Assembly: GCF_008017535.1 (NCBI RefSeq)
Contig: NZ_VRUA01000002.1
Coordinates: 186,001-250,000 of the forward strand
From: Ottowia flava
Lineage (GTDB): Bacteria; Pseudomonadota; Gammaproteobacteria; Burkholderiales; Burkholderiaceae_C
Direction of reading: 5' to 3'
DNA length: 64,000 nucleotides
The position numbers and the translations under genes are program-made. This document shows positions 17,768-26,066 of this stretch, in pieces. How positions within the stretch are numbered: position 1 is the first letter of the stretch; each line of letters opens with the position of its first letter. Below the pieces are notes generated by a model. That model made no database searches. It worked only from the letters and a program-made list of their open reading frames with translations, and was not told the origin of the DNA.

Positions 17768-18904
17768 ATGCGTCAGCCATTTTCATCCAATCGTCGTCGG
17801 TTTGTTCAGGTTATGGGCGCGAGCGCCGCGGTCGGCGCGGGCTGGGTCCGCGCGCAGGACAACCGCATCCTGCTGGGCCAGTCGGCTGCCTTCACCGGTC
17901 CGTCGATGCAACTGGGCACGCAGTTTCATGCCGGTGCGCAGCTCTACTTCCAGCAGTTGGCCGGGCAAGGTGGCGTGAACGGCCGCCCGGTCGAGATCCG
18001 CCAGCTCGACGACGGCTACGAGCCCGACCGCTGCGCCAGCAATACCGAAAAGCTGATCAAGGACGATGTGTTCGCCCTGTTCGGCTACATCGGCACGCCC
18101 ACCAGTCTGGTGGCGCTGCCGATGGCGTCGGCGGCCAAGGTGCCGTTCATCGCGCCCTTTACCGGCGCCATGAGCTTGCGCGCGCCCTTCAAGCGCGAGG
18201 CCTTTCACGTGCGCGCCTCCTACGACGACGAAACCGAGCTGATCGTCAAGCAGCTCACCCACCTCCACCAGGACCGCATCGCGGTTTTCTACCAGAACGA
18301 CGCCTACGGCAAGGCGGGCCTGACCGGCGTGACGCAGGCCCTGGGCGCACGCAAGCTCAAGCCGGTGGCCGAGGCCACGGTGGAGCGCAATTCGGTCGAC
18401 GTTGGCGCCGCGGTGGCCAAGCTGGCGGGTTCCGGCGCGCAGGCGATCGTGCAGATCGGTTCGTACAAGGCCAGCGCCGCCTTCATTCGCGCGGCGCGCA
18501 AGGCCGGATTTGGCGGTACCTTCTACAACGTGTCCTTCGTCGGCACGCAGGCGCTGGCGGACGAATTGGGCAAGGACGGCGCCGGCGTGATGGTGTCGCA
18601 GGTGATGCCCTCACCGTACAACCCGGCTCGCACGATCGCGCGCGAGTTCGTGGCCGCTGCCCAGAAGAGCGGCAAGGTGCAGCCCAATTTCTCCAGCATG
18701 GAAGGCTACCTGGCAGCCAAGGTGTTTGCCGAAGGCCTGCGCCGCGCGGGCAGCAAGCCGTCGCGTGAGAACCTGATTGCCGCGCTGGAGTCGATCAACG
18801 AGGACTTCGGCGGCTACCGCGTGGGCTTTGCGCCCAACAACCATGTGGCTTCGCGCTTTGCCGAACTGTCCATGCTGACCGGCGACGGCCGCGTCAGGAC
18901 CTGA
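17768..18904 (+). CDS. Liv-type ABC transporter substrate-binding protein
   Basis: Periplasmic binding protein of 378 residues in the branched-chain amino-acid (peripla_BP_6) family. The N-terminus NRRRFVQVMGASAAVGAGWV carries consecutive arginines, so export may be by Tat; cleavage is probably after VRAQ. Family features: ILLGQSAAFTGPSMQLGTQ, GGVNGRPVEIRQLDDGYEPDR and FALFGYIGTPTS. A GGAG site lies 8 nt before the ATG. No permease or ATPase is adjacent, so it is an orphan receptor. It is divergent from the molybdopterin oxidoreductase. Confidence 0.9.
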   Translation: MRQPFSSNRRRFVQVMGASAAVGAGWVRAQDNRILLGQSAAFTGPSMQLGTQFHAGAQLYFQQLAGQGGVNGRPVEIRQLDDGYEPDRCASNTEKLIKDDVFALFGYIGTPTSLVALPMASAAKVPFIAPFTGAMSLRAPFKREAFHVRASYDDETELIVKQLTHLHQDRIAVFYQNDAYGKAGLTGVTQALGARKLKPVAEATVERNSVDVGAAVAKLAGSGAQAIVQIGSYKASAAFIRAARKAGFGGTFYNVSFVGTQALADELGKDGAGVMVSQVMPSPYNPARTIAREFVAAAQKSGKVQPNFSSMEGYLAAKVFAEGLRRAGSKPSRENLIAALESINEDFGGYRVGFAPNNHVASRFAELSMLTGDGRVRT

Positions 18905-19075
18905 AGCGCCCCCTCTGCCGGGAACGGCGACCGACCCTGCTCCGCCGGTGACGGCTTCCCCCGTCCCTTAGCGCTGCGCTCTGGGAGCCGGACGCCGCCA
19001 GCGCTGCGGGGCGGCCTTGGCGCGGCCGCTTGCTTGAACGGAGCGCGTTGCCTGGCCTGGCGGCCCATGTAGGGC
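18905..19075. repeat. GC-rich dispersed repeat, diverged copy 3
   Basis: This non-coding stretch has C-tract blocks (GCGCCCCCTCTGCC and CGGCTTCCCCCGTCC), then AGCGCTGCGCTCTGGGAGCC and GCGGGGCGGCC, in an order like the GC-rich elements at 14162 and 60780. The whole 18905-19227 gap holds this element, short repeat copy E and the leader of the next gene. Confidence 0.45.
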
Positions 19076-19081
19076 CAGCCA

Positions 19082-19150
19082 AGAAATGCATAAGAATCGG
19101 CTCCCGGCCCTACAACCACTTGCGCGGGCAGCTTCTTTTTCAATAGCAGT
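19082..19150 (-). repeat. 60-bp dispersed repeat, copy E (intergenic)
   Basis: The minus strand reads AAGCTGCCCGCGCAAGTGGT, then TGTAGGGCCGGGAGCCGATT. It sits between the orphan receptor gene and the M20 amidohydrolase gene. Confidence 0.8.
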
Positions 19151-19227
19151 CTGCACCTTGGTTGCTGTGGCTGGGGTCTTCACCCGGGACCGCCCACGTC
19201 GGCACCATGCACGCTAGACTGCGGTGC

Positions 19228-20478
19228 ATGAAGCTGATCGACTCCATCCTGACCCAGGCCGCCGGCATCGCCGCCGTGCGACGCGACATCCACGCGCACC
19301 CCGAGCTGTGCTTTGAAGAGGTGCGCACCGCCGACGTGGTGGCGGCCAAGCTGACGGAATGGGGCATCCCGATCCACCGGGGCCTGGGCACGACCGGCGT
19401 GGTGGGCATCGTGCACGGGCGCGACGGCGGGCAAAGCGGCCGCGCCATCGGTTTGCGCGCCGACATGGACGCGCTGCCGATGACCGAGTTCAACACCTTC
19501 GCCCACGCCAGCACCCACCACGGCAAGATGCACGCCTGCGGCCACGACGGCCACACCGCCATGCTGCTGGCGGCCGCGCAGCACTTTGCGGCACACCGCA
19601 ACTTCGACGGCACGGTGTACCTGATCTTCCAGCCCGCCGAAGAAGGCGGCGGTGGCGCGCGCGAGATGATCAAGGAAGGCCTGTTCCAGCAGTTCCCCAT
19701 GGAAGCCGTGTTCGGCATGCACAACTGGCCGGGCATGGCGGTGGGCAAGTTTGCCGTCTCCACCGGGCCCGTGATGGCGTCCAGCAACGAATTCAGGATC
19801 ACCATCACCGGCAAGGGCGGCCACGCCGCACTGCCGCACACCGGTGTCGACCCGGTGCCGATCGCCTGCCAGATGGTGCAGGGTTTTCAGACCATCCTGA
19901 CGCGCAACAAGAAGCCGGTGGAAGCGGGCGTGATCTCGGTCACCATGATCCACGCCGGCGAAGCCACCAACGTCATCCCCGACAGCTGCGAGCTGCAGGG
20001 CACGGTGCGCACCTTTACCTTCGAGACGCTGGACCTGATTGAGCGCCGCATGCAGGAGATCGCCGAAGGCATCAGCGCCGCATATGGCGCGACCTGCGAC
20101 TTCCACTTCCACCGCAATTACCCGCCCACCATCAACACGCCGTACGAGGCCGAGTTCTGCCGCGGCGTGATGGCCGACATCGTCGGCCCCGAGAACGCCG
20201 AGGCGCAAGAGCCGACCATGGGCGCGGAGGACTTCTCCTTCATGCTGCAGGAAAAGCCGGGCGCATACTGCTTCATCGCCAACGGCGACGGTGCGCACCG
20301 TGGCCAGTATGAAGGCGGCGGGCACGATGCCGGCCCCTGCACGCTGCACAACCCGCATTACGACTTCAACGACGACCTGATCCCACTGGGCGCCACTTAC
20401 TGGGTGCGCCTGGCCGAGCAATGGCTGGCGCATCAGCCGCCGGCCGACCGGCCCATGCCCCAGGGCGCCGGCAAGTAA
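19228..20478 (+). CDS. M20-family amidohydrolase (hippurate hydrolase-like)
   Basis: Metal-dependent aminoacylase/hippuricase-type enzyme of 416 residues that would cleave N-acyl amino acids. Metal-site motifs: IHAHPELCFEE, GLRADMDALPM, HACGHDGHTAML near residue 101, FQPAEEGGGGAREMI (catalytic Glu) and GMHNWPGM. The dimerisation domain has GGHAALPHTGVDPVP. ATG 19228 (MKLIDSILTQA) is preferred; upstream in-frame starts would add an unconserved leader. The substrate is inferred only from the family. Confidence 0.9.
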   Translation: MKLIDSILTQAAGIAAVRRDIHAHPELCFEEVRTADVVAAKLTEWGIPIHRGLGTTGVVGIVHGRDGGQSGRAIGLRADMDALPMTEFNTFAHASTHHGKMHACGHDGHTAMLLAAAQHFAAHRNFDGTVYLIFQPAEEGGGGAREMIKEGLFQQFPMEAVFGMHNWPGMAVGKFAVSTGPVMASSNEFRITITGKGGHAALPHTGVDPVPIACQMVQGFQTILTRNKKPVEAGVISVTMIHAGEATNVIPDSCELQGTVRTFTFETLDLIERRMQEIAEGISAAYGATCDFHFHRNYPPTINTPYEAEFCRGVMADIVGPENAEAQEPTMGAEDFSFMLQEKPGAYCFIANGDGAHRGQYEGGGHDAGPCTLHNPHYDFNDDLIPLGATYWVRLAEQWLAHQPPADRPMPQGAGK

Positions 20479-20496
20479 ACACGGCGTCGCCGCGCC

Positions 20497-20931
20497 GTGA
20501 CGACCCGTCCAGCGCCCGCGTTCACCCGCGGGTTCGGCCCGGCCACGCCGCTGCTGCGCCTGTTCGACGAGGCGCACACCCGCGCCTTCTACGTCGACTT
20601 CCTCGGCTTCACGGTTGACTGGGAACACCGTTTTGGCGACAACTTCCCGCTGTACCTGCAGGTGTCGCTGGGCGGCTGCGTGCTGCACCTGACCAGCCAC
20701 TACGGCGACTGCTGCCCGGGCGGCGCCGTGCGCATTCCGGTGGCCGACATCGCCACGCTCACCGCGCTGCAGCAGCGCCTGCTGGCGGCCGATTTCCGTT
20801 ACGCCAAGCCGGGGCTGGAAGACACGCCCTGGGGCACGCGCGAATTGCGCCTGGGCGACCCGGCCGGCAACCGCCTGGTCTTTTTCGCCGACCTTCCGCC
20901 ATCCAACAACAGCACCGAGGAGACCCCGTGA
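20497..20931 (+). CDS. Glyoxalase/bleomycin-resistance (VOC) superfamily protein
   Basis: A 144-residue VOC-fold protein starting at GTG 20497. It has the glyoxalase-type N-terminal strand (LLRLFDEAHTRAFYVDFLGF), VDWEHRFGDNFPLYLQV and the C-terminal RELRLGDPAGNRLVFF with a likely metal-site Glu. It resembles bleomycin-resistance-like proteins, but no function can be assigned. It follows the amidohydrolase by 18 nt and overlaps the next gene as GTGA, so the three form an operon. Confidence 0.8.
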   Translation: MTTRPAPAFTRGFGPATPLLRLFDEAHTRAFYVDFLGFTVDWEHRFGDNFPLYLQVSLGGCVLHLTSHYGDCCPGGAVRIPVADIATLTALQQRLLAADFRYAKPGLEDTPWGTRELRLGDPAGNRLVFFADLPPSNNSTEETP

Positions 20932-22034
20932 TCCCGATTCCCGCCGCGTTTTCGTCCAGCTACGCCCAGGCCCGCGTTAAATTTCTGGAAGCCGCCGCCA
21001 CCGACGGCCTGCGCATCGAATCCTTCAACCACCCCCTGCCCGGCCGCGACGGCGAACAGCTGGCGATGGACATCGCGCTGGACGGCAGCCCGGACGCCGA
21101 GCGCCTGCTGATCGTCAGCAGCGCCTGCCACGGTGTGGAAGGCTACTGCGGCAGCGGCGTGCAGGTGTTTGCGCTGCGCGACGACGAGTGGCGCGCCAAG
21201 GCCCGCGATGCCGGCGTGGCCGTGCTGTACATCCACGCGCTCAACCCGTACGGGTTCTCGCACGTGCGCCGCGTCACCCAGGAAAACGTCGACCTGAACC
21301 GCAACTTCCACGATTTCAGCCAGCCGCTGCCCGTCAATGAAGCCTACCGCCAGGTGCACGCGCTCCTGTTGCCGGAAACCTGGCCGCCCGACGACGCGAA
21401 CCGCGCTGCGGTGCAGAGCTACATCGAAACCAAAGGCCTGGGTGCCTGGCAGGCCGCCATCTCCAGCGGGCAATACGAATACCCCGATGGCCTGTTCTTC
21501 GGCGGCACCGCGCCCACCTGGAGCCACCAGACCCTGCGCCAGGTGTTGGCGAAGTACGCCAGCCGCGCCAGCGACATCGCCTGGATCGACCTGCACACGG
21601 GCCTCGGCCCCAACGGGGTGGGCGAGCCGATCTACGCCGGCGCCGACGACGCCGACACCGTGGCCCGCGCGCGCCGCTGGTGGGGCGAGCACGTCACGTC
21701 GATCTACGACGGCACATCGACCAGCCCGCTGCTGCGCGGCCTGATGTGGAACGCGATCTACGACGCCGCGCCGAACGCCCGCTACACGGGCATTGCCATG
21801 GAATACGGCACGGTGCCGGTGCCGGAAGTCATGGACGCTCTGCGCGGCGATCACTGGCTGGCGCAGCACCCTGAAGCCCCGGCCGAGCTGGCCGCGCAGA
21901 TCAAGGCGCGGCTGATGGCGGCGTTCTGCACGGACACCGATGCGTGGAAGGGCCAGATCATCAGCCAGGCGCGGCAGGCGATGTTTCAGGCGGTGGATGG
22001 GATGGCGGGCGCTGGGGATCCGGCGGCGGCTTAA
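20928..22034 (+). CDS. DUF2817 / M14-like zinc carboxypeptidase-fold protein
   Basis: A 368-residue protein of the DUF2817 family, related to M14 carboxypeptidases. Likely zinc-site residues are in SSACHGVEGYCGSG and AWIDLHTGLGPNG; HALNPYGFSHVRRV and ENVDLNRNFHDFS are the conserved family blocks. There is no signal peptide. The start is a GTG overlapping the VOC gene stop. Its TAA stop falls at the edge of repeat copy F. It may act on peptides or N-acyl amino acids together with the upstream amidohydrolase; this is inference from position. Confidence 0.82.
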   Translation: MIPIPAAFSSSYAQARVKFLEAAATDGLRIESFNHPLPGRDGEQLAMDIALDGSPDAERLLIVSSACHGVEGYCGSGVQVFALRDDEWRAKARDAGVAVLYIHALNPYGFSHVRRVTQENVDLNRNFHDFSQPLPVNEAYRQVHALLLPETWPPDDANRAAVQSYIETKGLGAWQAAISSGQYEYPDGLFFGGTAPTWSHQTLRQVLAKYASRASDIAWIDLHTGLGPNGVGEPIYAGADDADTVARARRWWGEHVTSIYDGTSTSPLLRGLMWNAIYDAAPNARYTGIAMEYGTVPVPEVMDALRGDHWLAQHPEAPAELAAQIKARLMAAFCTDTDAWKGQIISQARQAMFQAVDGMAGAGDPAAA

Positions 22035-22098
22035 CTTTTTGGGCTTATCGGGCGCTGGCCTTACGGGGGATCGCGCGGGCAGCTATTGAATTTGCAGT
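22034..22098 (-). repeat. 60-bp dispersed repeat, copy F (intergenic)
   Basis: The minus strand reads AAATTCAATAGCTGCCCGCG, then diverges in the middle (CCCCCGTAAGGCC) and ends in an A-rich tail. It directly abuts the stop codon of the DUF2817 gene. Confidence 0.75.
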
Positions 22099-22133
22099 TT
22101 TCGTGCTTGTTCGACGTTGGTGTTTGAACGACG

Positions 22134-22766
22134 TTGAGAGGCCGGGAAGTGCGCCCGGCGGCGCAGTTTCTTTCTTTGACTCGCCAAAGAAAGAAACCAA
22201 AGAAAGGCGACCCCACGTCTGCGACCCCTGCGCCGTGTGCAGGGGCAAACCTGCGTCGCGCTTCTGCCGGGGTGGGCCGCAGAACTCACTGCGCTGCTTT
22301 GCAGCTCCGTTCAGACAGCTGCGGCCAGTCAGTGCACGAAGCGGCTGCATCCTTTGGTGCAGCCGCCACCCCGCCAGAATCACGCCGCAGGCGCAGCCTC
22401 AAGGGGCGTGGAACAGCCACTCGGGCCATCGCAGCGCTCGGCCTCGGATTCGCGGCCGAGCGCAGCGATGGCCCGGATCGTCTTCATTCCCCTGTGGACG
22501 TGCCGAGAAGCGCAGAGCGGGCGGTGGGCGCGGGCACCGAAGGATGGCCGCGCTTCGTGCTCTGACTCGCTGCAGCTGTCTGAGCGGCGCTGCGCAGCAG
22601 CAAAGCGAGTTCTGCAGCGCCACCGCCCGATCGAGCATCGCAGGTTGCCCCGCAGCATCGCTGCGGGGACACGGCCAGTGGGGTCGCCTTCTTTTGCCTT
22701 CTTTTCTTGGCGAGTCAAGAAAAGAAGGTGCGCCGCCGGGCGCACGTCCCGGCCTCCGAACTTCAA
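22134..22766. repeat. Large imperfect inverted-repeat island with antiparallel homologous frames
   Basis: Two related arms of roughly 250 bp face each other. The left arm starts with TTCTTTCTTTGACTCGCC and GGCGACCCCAC; the right arm carries the same blocks in reverse. In the middle, 22423-22443 and 22454-22474 form a 21-bp stem with one mismatch and a 10-base loop. Open frames on both strands (22134-22565 plus, 22380-22766 minus) encode similar sequences (TRQRKKPKKGDPT versus TRQEKKAKEGDPT; LRSDSCGQSVHEA versus RRSDSCSESEHEA), as expected for an inverted duplication. I do not call these genes. The 22035-22879 gap holds this island plus repeat copies F and G. Confidence 0.75.
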
Positions 22767-22789
22767 TGAATCGTCGAAGCAAAACGAGC

Positions 22790-22858
22790 AATTGACTACA
22801 AATTCAGTAGCTCCTCACGCCAATGTCTATAGGGTAAAACGGCAAAATCACTTAAATC
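22790..22858 (+). repeat. 60-bp dispersed repeat, copy G (intergenic)
   Basis: The plus strand reads AATTCAGTAGCTCCTCACGC, then GTCTATAGGGT and AAAATCACTTAAAT. It lies between the inverted-repeat island and coaX. Confidence 0.65.
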
Positions 22859-22879
22859 CCGCGCGCTCCGCGCACCCAT

Positions 22880-23659
22880 TTAAAACCGGCTCGCCATCTC
22901 ACTGCGCTCACGTGCAATCACCAGCAGCCCGTCAAAAATCATGCTCTCGATCAGCTCGAACGGGCGCGTCATCGCCGGCAGCATCTTCCAGCCCGCGCCG
23001 CCCGTCATCAGGCACAGCGGCTCGGCCGCGCAGCGCTTGAACAGGTGCTGGAACATGCGCTCGCACGCCCCGGCGATGGCGAAGGTGCCGCCGCTGGTCA
23101 GGCCGTCGCTGGTGTTGGTCGGGAATTCGCACACATCGCCCGTCGGCACGTGCAGGCCGGCCGTGCCCGACTCCAGCGCGCGCAGCATGATGCCGTGCCC
23201 CGGCAGGATCAGCCCGCCCAGGTAGCGTCCGTGCTGGTCGATCGCTTCCACCGTCACGGCCGTGCCCACCATCACCAGCAGGATCGGGCGCGGCGGGCCG
23301 CGGCGCAGCATGTGGTGGCGCGCGCCGATCATCGCCACCCAACGGTCGGCGCCCAGGCGCGAAGGGTAGTCGTAGCCGTTGGTGAGGCCCGCCTCGGCCT
23401 CGCTGGCCACGACCCAACGCGGCTCAACGCTCCAGCCCTCCATCTGCTCCTGCACGCGGTGCTTGACCGCCTGGCCGGCGACGATGCAGCCCAGCATCGT
23501 CGTCGGCTCGGGCTGGGACGCCCACACGCCCTCACCCAGCCGGTCGATCTGCTCCAGAAATTCCGCGCCGTGCGCCAGCACCTGCGCCTCGGGCGCGGGC
23601 CGCTCGTACAGCGTCCATTTCAGTCGCGTATTGCCAACGTCGATCGCCAAAAAAGTCAT
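22880..23659 (-). CDS. coaX: Type III pantothenate kinase
   Basis: CoaX catalyses the first step of coenzyme A synthesis, phosphorylating pantothenate. It is 259 residues, the family size. The N-terminal ASKHA motif [12 protein letters not shown] is at residues 4-15, [13 protein letters not shown] near residue 106, the second phosphate motif [10 protein letters not shown] near 135, and [11 protein letters not shown] near 152. It stands alone here; in many betaproteobacteria it follows birA, which is not in this window. Confidence 0.94.
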   Translation of the reverse strand: MTFLAIDVGNTRLKWTLYERPAPEAQVLAHGAEFLEQIDRLGEGVWASQPEPTTMLGCIVAGQAVKHRVQEQMEGWSVEPRWVVASEAEAGLTNGYDYPSRLGADRWVAMIGARHHMLRRGPPRPILLVMVGTAVTVEAIDQHGRYLGGLILPGHGIMLRALESGTAGLHVPTGDVCEFPTNTSDGLTSGGTFAIAGACERMFQHLFKRCAAEPLCLMTGGAGWKMLPAMTRPFELIESMIFDGLLVIARERSEMASRF

Positions 23660-23776
23660 GGGGCGCCATTATTAGCGAGTTTGTCCTACAGGTGTTGCGG
23701 TGCCCGCCGGCGCGACCCGTCATCGGTGCGGGTTACATTTCGGCTTTCCGTTCCAACCCCTCAAAGGAGAATGCAC

Positions 23777-24259
23777 ATGGGATTGTTCAGTTTCATCAAG
23801 GAAGCCGGTGAGAAGCTCTTCGGCGGCAAAGAAGTCGAACAGGCAGCAACCTCCAGCGCGCCCAATCTGGCCGAGCTGAACGCCAAGGCCGGCGACGCGA
23901 TCAAGACGTACATCGAAAAGCAGAACCTGGGCCTGTCCGGCCTGACCGTGGCTTTTGACGGCGCCACCGGCAAGGTCACCCTGGGCGGCAGCGCCCCCAG
24001 CCAGGAAGCCGCTGAGAAGGCCGGCCTGTCTGCCGGCAACGTGGCCAGCGTGAGCGATGTCGACAACAACCTGCAGTACCCCGCCGGTACCGCTTCGCAG
24101 TACCACGACGTGGTGAGCGGCGACACGCTGTCCGCCATCTCCAAGAAGTACTATGGCGACGCTAACAAGTACAACGTGATCTTCGAAGCCAACAAGCCGA
24201 TGCTGTCGGACCCGAACAAGATCTACCCCGGTCAGAAGCTGCGCATCCCGGCGCTCTGA
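23777..24259 (+). CDS. kbp: BON-LysM potassium-binding protein Kbp
   Basis: A 160-residue homologue of E. coli Kbp (YgaU), a cytoplasmic K+-binding protein made of a BON and a LysM domain. The N-terminus MGLFSFIKEAGEKLFGG is nearly family-invariant; the BON domain spans roughly residues 30-105 (SVSDVDNNLQ) and LysM 110-158 (YHDVVSGDTLSAISKKYYGD, NKPMLSDPNKIYPGQKLRIP). ATG 23777 is preferred over 23771 because AGGAG sits 7 nt before it. A strong terminator follows. Confidence 0.93.
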   Translation: MGLFSFIKEAGEKLFGGKEVEQAATSSAPNLAELNAKAGDAIKTYIEKQNLGLSGLTVAFDGATGKVTLGGSAPSQEAAEKAGLSAGNVASVSDVDNNLQYPAGTASQYHDVVSGDTLSAISKKYYGDANKYNVIFEANKPMLSDPNKIYPGQKLRIPAL

Positions 24260-24310
24260 TTTGCATAGCTGCCTGCGCAGACCCATGTAGGGTTTCGCAG
24301 GCTTTATGCG
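24258..24310 (+). repeat. 60-bp dispersed repeat, copy H (intergenic)
   Basis: The plus strand reads TTGCATAGCTGCCTGCGCAG, then ACCCATGTAGGGTTTCGCAGG. It begins at the kbp stop codon and ends just before the kbp terminator. Confidence 0.8.
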
Positions 24311-24312
24311 AG

Positions 24313-24337
24313 AAAAGGCACCTTCGGGTGCCTTTTT
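24313..24337 (+). terminator. Rho-independent terminator after kbp
   Basis: AAAAGGCACC and GGTGCCTTTT form a perfect 10-bp stem with a TTCG tetraloop, and the stem's 3' side runs into a T-tract. Confidence 0.9.
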
Positions 24338-24404
24338 CATGGGCGCTTCCAAGCCACCTGCGTGCGCGACAGGCACCGCGCATCGGCGCGCGTACAGTGC
24401 ACGC

Positions 24405-25883
24405 ATGAACGCCGCCGCCCCCGCTTCGCCGTCCGCTGCCCCTGACGCCCCCGACGCCATCACTGCGCTGGACGCCACGGCGCTGTCGGAAGCGATCCAC
24501 GCGCGCCAGCTGTCGTGCCGCGAGGTGATGCAGGCCTACCTGGCGCGCATCCACCGCCTCAACCCGACCTACAACGCCCTGGTGTCGCTGCGCCCTGACG
24601 ACGCGCTGCTGGCCGAGGCCGACGCTTGCGACGCCGAGCTGGCGCGCGGCCAATCGCGCGGCTGGATGCACGGCCTGCCACAGGCGATCAAGGACCTGGC
24701 CAACGTGGCGGGCCTGCCCACCACGTTGGGCTCGCCGCTGATGAAGGACTTCGTCGCGCAGGAAGACGGGCTGATGGCCGCGCGCATGAAAGCGGCCGGC
24801 TGCATCGTCATCGGCAAGAGCAACACGCCCGAATTCGGCCTGGGCTCGCATACCTTCAACGAGGTGTTTGGCGCCACGCGCAACGCCTATTCGCCCAGCA
24901 AGACGGCCGGCGGCAGCAGCGGCGGCGCGGCCGTGGCGCTGGCGCTGCGCCTGCTGCCGGTAGCCGACGGCTCGGACTTCATGGGCAGTTTGCGCAACCC
25001 CGCGGCCTGGGCCAACGGCTTTGGCCTGCGACCCAGCCAGGGCCGCGTGCCCATGGTGCCGGCGCTGGACGTGTGGGTGTCCCAACTGGGCACCGAGGGG
25101 CCAATGGGCCGCAGCGTGCGCGACGTCGCGAAGCTGTTGGAAACACAGGCCGGCTGGTCGCAAAGCGCTCCTTTATCGATAGCTGGTCGCGCAGACTCCT
25201 CTAGGGCCGGCGACGCATTGGACGTCAAAGCCCAGCGCATCGGCTGGCTTGGCAACCTGAACGGCTACCTGCCGATGGAAGACGGTATCCTGGCGCGCTG
25301 TGAAGACGGCTTGCAGCGCCTGCAACACCAGGGCTGCGCAGTCGAACCGGCCACGCTGGGCATGGCGCCGGAACGGGTGTGGATGGCCTGGCTGGTCTGG
25401 CGCCGCGTGCTGGTGGCGTCGCGCGTGGCGCCGTTCTTGCTGAAGGCCGGCAACCGCACGCTGATCAAGCCCGAAGCGCTGTGGGAGCACGACCAGGCCC
25501 AAGGCTGCAGCGCAGCCGAATTCCTGTCGGCCAGCGTGACGCGCACCCAGTTCTACCAAAGCATGCTGGCGCTGTTCGAGCAGTACGACTTTTTGGCGCT
25601 GCCGACCACGCAGGTCTGGCCGTTCGACGTGACCGAGCGCTGGCCGCAGTCGATCGCCGGCCGCCCCATGGACACCTACCACCGCTGGATGGAGGTCGTC
25701 ATCTACGCCACCTTCGCCGGCCTGCCCTGTATCAGCGTGCCGGTGGGCTTCAGCCCCGACGGCCTGCCCATGGGCATGCAGCTGATCGGCCCCCCGCAGG
25801 ACGACGCCGGCGTGCTGCGCCTGGCGGCGGCGTACGAAGCGGTGATCGGCGATTGGCTGGGGCGGTTGCCGGGCGTGGGCTGA
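24405..25883 (+). CDS. Amidase (amidase signature family)
   Basis: Amidase of 492 residues from ATG 24405. The Ser-cisSer-Lys core is visible: Lys in GLPQAIKDLANVAGLP (near residue 91), KTAGGSSGGAAVALALRLLP near 166, and DGSDFMGSLRNPAAW with the nucleophile region. The C-terminal part has FAGLPCISVPVGFSPDGLPMGMQLIGPP. The substrate cannot be told. Around residues 254-275 (PLSIAGRADSSRAGDALD) the DNA is a clear in-frame copy of the dispersed repeat, in a surface-linker position between core blocks. Confidence 0.92.
   Translation: MNAAAPASPSAAPDAPDAITALDATALSEAIHARQLSCREVMQAYLARIHRLNPTYNALVSLRPDDALLAEADACDAELARGQSRGWMHGLPQAIKDLANVAGLPTTLGSPLMKDFVAQEDGLMAARMKAAGCIVIGKSNTPEFGLGSHTFNEVFGATRNAYSPSKTAGGSSGGAAVALALRLLPVADGSDFMGSLRNPAAWANGFGLRPSQGRVPMVPALDVWVSQLGTEGPMGRSVRDVAKLLETQAGWSQSAPLSIAGRADSSRAGDALDVKAQRIGWLGNLNGYLPMEDGILARCEDGLQRLQHQGCAVEPATLGMAPERVWMAWLVWRRVLVASRVAPFLLKAGNRTLIKPEALWEHDQAQGCSAAEFLSASVTRTQFYQSMLALFEQYDFLALPTTQVWPFDVTERWPQSIAGRPMDTYHRWMEVVIYATFAGLPCISVPVGFSPDGLPMGMQLIGPPQDDAGVLRLAAAYEAVIGDWLGRLPGVG
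25165..25230 (+). repeat. 60-bp dispersed repeat, copy I (inside amidase gene)
   Basis: The plus strand reads TATCGATAGCTGGTCGCGCA, then GACTCCTCTAGGGCCGGCGA. The amidase reads it as SIAGRADSSRAG, the open frame in this orientation. Confidence 0.8.
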
Positions 25884-25956
25884 CCTGAAGGCGCCGCGGC
25901 GGCGCACGATTGCGATGCTGAGCGTGACGGGTCTCACGCAAAAGCACCCATGAAAA

Positions 25957-26025
25957 CGCTATGAATTCAGAAGCTATCCGCGCAAGTGGTTCTAAGGCCG
26001 ACGCCAGAATTCTTCACAAAAACGG
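25957..26025 (+). repeat. 60-bp dispersed repeat, copy J (intergenic)
   Basis: The plus strand reads GCTATGAATTCAGAAGCTAT, CCGCGCAAGTGGTTCTAAGG and then AGAATTCTTCACAAAAA. It lies between the amidase gene and the convergent persulfide dioxygenase gene. Confidence 0.75.
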
Positions 26026-26066
26026 AATCAACCCAAAACCGGCGGACCGGCAAGCGCCCCGGCCCC

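Noticed and set aside
22134-22766. Two open frames of 143 and 128 codons as genes
   Set aside because: They are mirror products of an inverted repeat and lack ribosome sites; their similarity follows from the DNA symmetry.
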